NCBI GenBank assembly: GCA_036897095.1
Contig: JAYMSP010003033.1
Span: 1 to 21,431 of the forward strand
Length of the DNA: 21,431 bases
Direction of reading: 5' to 3'
Source: Plantago elongata
Lineage: Eukaryota; Streptophyta; Magnoliopsida; Lamiales; Plantaginaceae
How positions within the stretch are numbered: the stretch's first letter is position 1; each line of letters opens with the position of its first letter. A model generated the notes under the pieces. That model saw nothing but the letters and a program-made list of their open reading frames with translations. It was not told the origin of the DNA and did no database searches. Position numbers and translations under genes: made by a program. Positions 17,776-21,431 of this stretch are shown here, piece by piece.

Positions 17776-18227
17776 CATACGGTACATTTCTTCTTTATAA
17801 TAGTCAAGTGATCAAAAGTACGAAATTAGGATAAATTATTATGTTGAGTGATCAAAATATTAACAAATATTTCTAACGAAGGATCTCCTTATCTTTGTGT
17901 CTAATTAAAAGAAATATATTCCACAGAACTGTATTTACTTGGCGAACCGAACTCTAACCACTTTTAAAATGCAATGTTCCATCACACTCTTATGAAATAG
18001 AGTGCTAAACACCCAAAAAAAACTTCTCAACTCTTATATAAACCACTGTTCCGAAAAAAAATTAAAAAACTCCAAACCTAACACAAAATTTTCAAATTAT
18101 TTTATCTACCATAAAAACGATTCTAACACTTAATTCAAGTAGTCATGTTTTTGTAAGCCATGTGAAAACTCTGCTGATAATTTTCAACCGCGAAGTTAAT
18201 TTTCAACAGCGATGTTAATGTTTTAGA

Positions 18228-18441
18228 CGAGTCCTGGGTCCAATGTATACGACATGGAAAAGTATCATTTAAACTTAATTACTAATATAATTATCCAAGT
18301 TGAAGTTGTATCTAGCGTATCAAATATGTTAAATTTTGTCAGATACTAGTATTTCTTGTACAAATAATCGTGCATGTGCATGTATTGACTGACTGATCAG
18401 CTGAAATTTATAAGTTGGAACTAATTTAAGGGGTCAACATT
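18228..18441 (+). repeat. Duplicated upstream cassette, proximal copy (about 210-420 bases before the GDSL start codon)
   Basis: This is the partner of the distal copy about 660 bases upstream. It has the same doubled TGCATG at 18371-18382 and TTGACT at 18385-18390. RY cores are bound by B3 factors of the LEC2/FUS3/ABI3 group in seed-expressed genes and W-boxes by WRKY factors; any role here is inferred. The near-identity of the core, compared with the more diverged left half, is notable. Confidence 0.8.
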
Positions 18442-18540
18442 GAACAAACAATAACGCATGGCCTATTATATTCTCAACTTGTAGCTTCACCTGCATCTTC
18501 ACTCTTCTTTCCTTTGATCACTACAGTGACTTATATTGCC

Positions 18541-18549
18541 TATAAAATA
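18541..18549 (+). promoter_or_regulatory. TATA box of the GDSL gene
   Basis: TATAAAATA lies 109 bases before the start codon. Transcription would be expected to begin near 18570-18580, giving a 5' UTR of about 70-80 bases. Confidence 0.7.
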
Positions 18550-18649
18550 GGACGCAAATATATGAAGAGCTTCAAAATATTATACACAACCCAAACACAA
18601 ATAGCCTCTGAGATATATACATAAACCCGATTGAGAGAAACCGATCAAC

Positions 18650-20204
18650 ATGGGTTACGCTACTACCAGATCCTTATCATCCTCCTTCAAATCAATATTG
18701 TTTCTAGTCTTCATACTATTTGGTTCCGCTTTATCACAGAGCAACCCTATTTGTCCTTTCGACTACTTTTTCCACATGGGAGATGGAGTTTTTGACATTG
18801 GCAATGCTGTTGCAATTCAACCATACGGACATATGCTCCCTGCTGCACGTAGGCCTTATGGTATGACTACTCTTGGTCGTCCTACTGGACGTTGGTGTGA
18901 TGGCCTTACAGACATTGACCTGGGAGGTACGCATATCAATCAATTTATTTTTCATCTGTTCCAAATGCAATTTAGACTACATTCAAGTCAAGTTCGGAAT
19001 ACTTATTGTATGAAATGCAGGTGTAAACATGGGATTTACACACCCTGTTCCGTACTTGGGTGGAAATGCTACTGCCAATAATGCCATAATATTTGCCGTG
19101 GCAAGAAGTCCTGTTTTAGATCGCGAATTCTTTAGAACAAGAGGCATTAGAATTCCCTTCCATGCAGTCTCACTTAGCACTCAGATGGAATGGTTTAGGA
19201 CACATATTTCCTCTATTTGCTCGACACCAACGGGTAGGTTATACTATTCTTTTTAACTTTTAGTAGAATGCGAAGTACTTATTTACAATGTGAAAAATGA
19301 TTATCATCTTATATATAATTTCGAATCATCTTATCCAGAATGTGCCAATATTATGGCAAGCTCCATCTTCTTCACGGGTGACGTTGAAGGAAATGACATG
19401 GCCCTGGCCTTGATTTCTGGAAAAACCATTGAAGAGGCTAGGTCTTATGTGCCAGCAATCACTCAAATTCAAATCAATGCTGCAAGAGTAATAATCTTAA
19501 TCCCTCAAGTCTTTCAAATATTATGATGCATTATAACATGTAGTAGTTGTAGTAAACTTGTATATTTGATTTAATTTTCTAATAATTACTTACATTATAT
19601 TTATGCAGGAGGTGATTAGGATGGGAACAACCAGGGTTATAATTCCAGGAAACTTTCCAATTGGATGTTTTCCGTATATCCTAAGTCGTTTCGAAACAAA
19701 TGATCCCACATCCTACGATGCCTTGGGTTGTTTAACAGAAATTAATGAGCTTATCCAGTATAAGAACAATGACCTTCAGAGAGCCGTCACCAACCTTACC
19801 CAAGAGTTCCCCAATGTGACCATATTCTATGGGGACTTTTACAATGCCTACTTGCGACTTCTACGAGAAACAAATGCAGGCAAGTGATCGATATTTCAAA
19901 ATTTTATTTTAAATCATTTCGTGATTCACTTAGTTTTAACAATTAAGATTCGAGCAGTGATCTAATATCATACTTATATGCAACAGGACCCAACGGAAAC
20001 ATGTCCATGGAGGCTTGTTGTGGAATCGGTGGCAGGTATAATTATGATAGCCGGAGGTTCTGTGGGAGACCGGGAGTGCCAGTATGCTCAAACCCGAGTC
20101 AGCACATTCACTGGGATGGCATACACCTCACTGAAGATGCTAACAATCGTCTTGGTGCAATTCTTCAAGAAGGAGCTTTGGCAGCATTGAACTGCACTGT
20201 ATAA
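18650..20204 (+). CDS. GDSL esterase/lipase-like protein lacking the catalytic serine; 5 exons, 375 aa, secreted
   Basis: Exons: 18650-18926, 19021-19233, 19339-19487, 19609-19879, 19987-20204 (stop TAA). Phases agree. The first three introns are GT-AG; the last (19880-19986) starts GCAAGT, a GC-AG intron. Residues 1-30 form a signal peptide with a hydrophobic core (SILFLVFILFGSALS), so the product should be secreted. It has plant GDSL (SGNH hydrolase) length and layout: block I MGDGVFDIGN (43-52), GRPTGRWCDG, block II FAVARSP (117-123), block III EGND (180-183), CCGIGG and block V DGIHL (Asp347, His350). Block I normally reads GDS; here the nucleophile Ser is Gly46. The block II Gly is Arg121. 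The oxyanion Asn182 and the Asp/His pair remain. Closest remembered relatives are acetylajmalan-esterase-type enzymes. Hydrolase activity is doubtful. Confidence 0.88.
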
Positions 20205-20300
20205 GAACTATGCGCCATCCTAATTCATTTATTTATTAGTGAGCATGAATAAATTTTTATCGGTTGGAAGTAATACAATAAATTAATTTAGACGTCTTTA
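20205..20300 (+). terminator. 3' UTR with polyadenylation signals for the GDSL gene
   Basis: AATAAA occurs at 20248-20253, 44 bases after the stop codon, and CAATAAA at 20276-20282. Both are usable plant-type near-upstream elements. Confidence 0.55.
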
Positions 20301-21431
20301 AATCTACACTTTGTAATTTATTTTCTTCACTGTTTTTTTTTATGTAAACTGCATTATTAGCAGAATAAAAAGTTACATGCTAGTCCAAACGTACAATATA
20401 AATTAAACGAAAGGAAAATATATTTAATCGTGATCAACAAGAACAACAAGCGACTTCGGGGCACTATCCCAACTAAAAGGCTCTTCCTAGCTAGCAGCCG
20501 CAAAAACAGAGTTTGGTACTTGACTTTGATGCTCGTGTTGTTGCGTACTTTGAACAAAAGATCCGCCAGATTATTCACCTCCTGATATAGGGAGAATTTC
20601 ATACTGAAATAGACACAACGTACAATATTAATTATGGAATGTGCTAATCTTTCATGATTCACGGTTAACAACTTAGGTTATCATTTTGCTCATGACCTTG
20701 GTATACATTTTACGCTTCTTGTTCTATTGAAATGTTATATGCCATAAACGAATAATCTTTTAATTCTAAAAACCTCATAGTTTCAAATAAAAAATTAAAT
20801 ATATTAGTTAAGATTTAAAACCTAATATATTTTATATATATATATATATTTTAAACTACACTCCCCCGTCACATTTCATGTTTTACATTTTGACTTTTCT
20901 CAGTCAACAGTCTCAAACTTTAAATATGAATTAATATGAATTAATATGAATTGATATTAAATTACAAATGTAACATATTTTATTAATATATGTTATGAAA
21001 CTTTAGTATATAAACTATTAATATAATTTAATCGAAAAAATTTCACATTAATCTTTTAAGAGTAATTTATAGTTCAAGTTGAAAACGATTGATCGAAATA
21101 AATAAAGATGTGAAACATTGAATCGAGAAGAAGTAGTGTTTAAATAAAAATAAAATCATCAAAATTGTCACCTTATCATAAAAATTAAAACGATTGACCA
21201 CGAGTAGGCTTTTTAGTGGTGCCACAGGCACTGGTACATGAAATGATACAAAAAATTTGAAGTGTTTTATCCGTTGTATCATGGAAACAAACATCTAACG
21301 ATTCCTCCAAATGTTGTAGGTGAGGGGACGTAATTGTTTTAAAGAAACTGTGCAAAAAGGGAACCAATTTGACCCTAATCAACCGACTTTCTCACCAACG
21401 ATTCCTTTTTGTGAGCGATGATATTGATCCC
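20301..21431. other. AT-rich right flank, no supportable gene
   Basis: A minus-strand stretch at about 20425-20600 has more balanced base composition and two overlapping open frames, but neither shows a family I recognise. A short (AT)n run lies near 20832-20849, and a 10-bp direct repeat (TTAATATGAA type, three copies) at about 20921-20953. The last 250 bases contain no recognisable coding sequence on either strand. Confidence 0.4.

Noticed and set aside
20860-21040. Possible second Stowaway MITE starting ACTCCCCCGTCACATTTCATG
   Set aside because: The left end resembles a Stowaway terminus, but I found no matching GGGAG-type right end or paired TA duplication in the following few hundred bases.
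1-21431. CRISPR arrays, bacterial operons, riboswitches or replication origins
   Set aside because: The window is plant nuclear DNA with spliced genes. The tandem arrays have no repeat-spacer pattern and no prokaryotic gene organisation was seen.
1-21431. A biosynthetic cluster linking the acetolactate synthase subunit, the ABC1 kinase, the PPR protein and the GDSL protein
   Set aside because: The genes belong to unrelated pathways, differ in orientation and are separated by repeats. Nothing in the sequence suggests shared control.

Overview
The window looks like nuclear DNA from a flowering plant, most likely a eudicot. The evidence is a set of intron-containing plastid-targeted plant genes, a plant-type PPR gene, a plant GDSL esterase gene, AT-rich intergenic DNA, and plant transposons (a decayed Ty1/copia element, two tRNA-derived SINEs, a Stowaway-type MITE and a palindromic MITE). 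I cannot name the species. The closest match I recall for the GDSL protein is the acetylajmalan-esterase type, which would suit an asterid, but that is weak evidence.

Layout. (1) 1-284, minus: start of the acetolactate synthase regulatory (small) subunit gene, running off the left edge. (2) 339-3844: a transposon-rich block. A CpG-rich degenerate minisatellite (905-1320) is enclosed by diverged inverted arms of about 220-240 bp. Next come an LTR-like piece and a broken copia gag-pol fragment that stops in the integrase core at an (AT)20 microsatellite. (3) 4135-4340: a SINE with target-site duplications. (4) 4791-12628, plus: a complete 13-exon gene for a 771-residue ABC1/UbiB-like plastid kinase, best matched to ABC1K3. 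All exon phases agree and all kinase motifs are intact. Its introns hold a ~100-bp tandem repeat (intron 1), a SINE with ~18-bp duplications (intron 9), a nearly perfect palindromic MITE (intron 10) and a Stowaway-like MITE (intron 11). (5) 13440-14420, minus: a decayed DUF4283-like coding sequence with an in-frame 54-bp duplication. (6) 14689-14960: a 137-bp tandem duplication. (7) 15329-16588, minus: an intact intronless PLS-type PPR protein of 419 residues, resembling Arabidopsis At3g26630. (8) 16700-18640: AT-rich intergenic DNA with a duplicated cassette carrying doubled RY cores and a W-box core. (9) 18650-20204, plus: a five-exon GDSL esterase/lipase-like gene with an intact frame that has lost its nucleophile serine and the block II glycine; its last intron appears to be GC-AG. 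(10) 20205-21431: AT-rich DNA with no supportable gene.

The genes do not form a functional cluster. Three probably act in plastids or other organelles (branched-chain amino acid synthesis, prenyl-lipid/plastoglobule kinase, organelle RNA processing), which is ordinary for a plant chromosome. I see no new multi-gene system. The most unusual items are the apparent GDSL pseudoenzyme with its GC-AG intron and duplicated promoter cassette, and the inverted-arm element enclosing the minisatellite.
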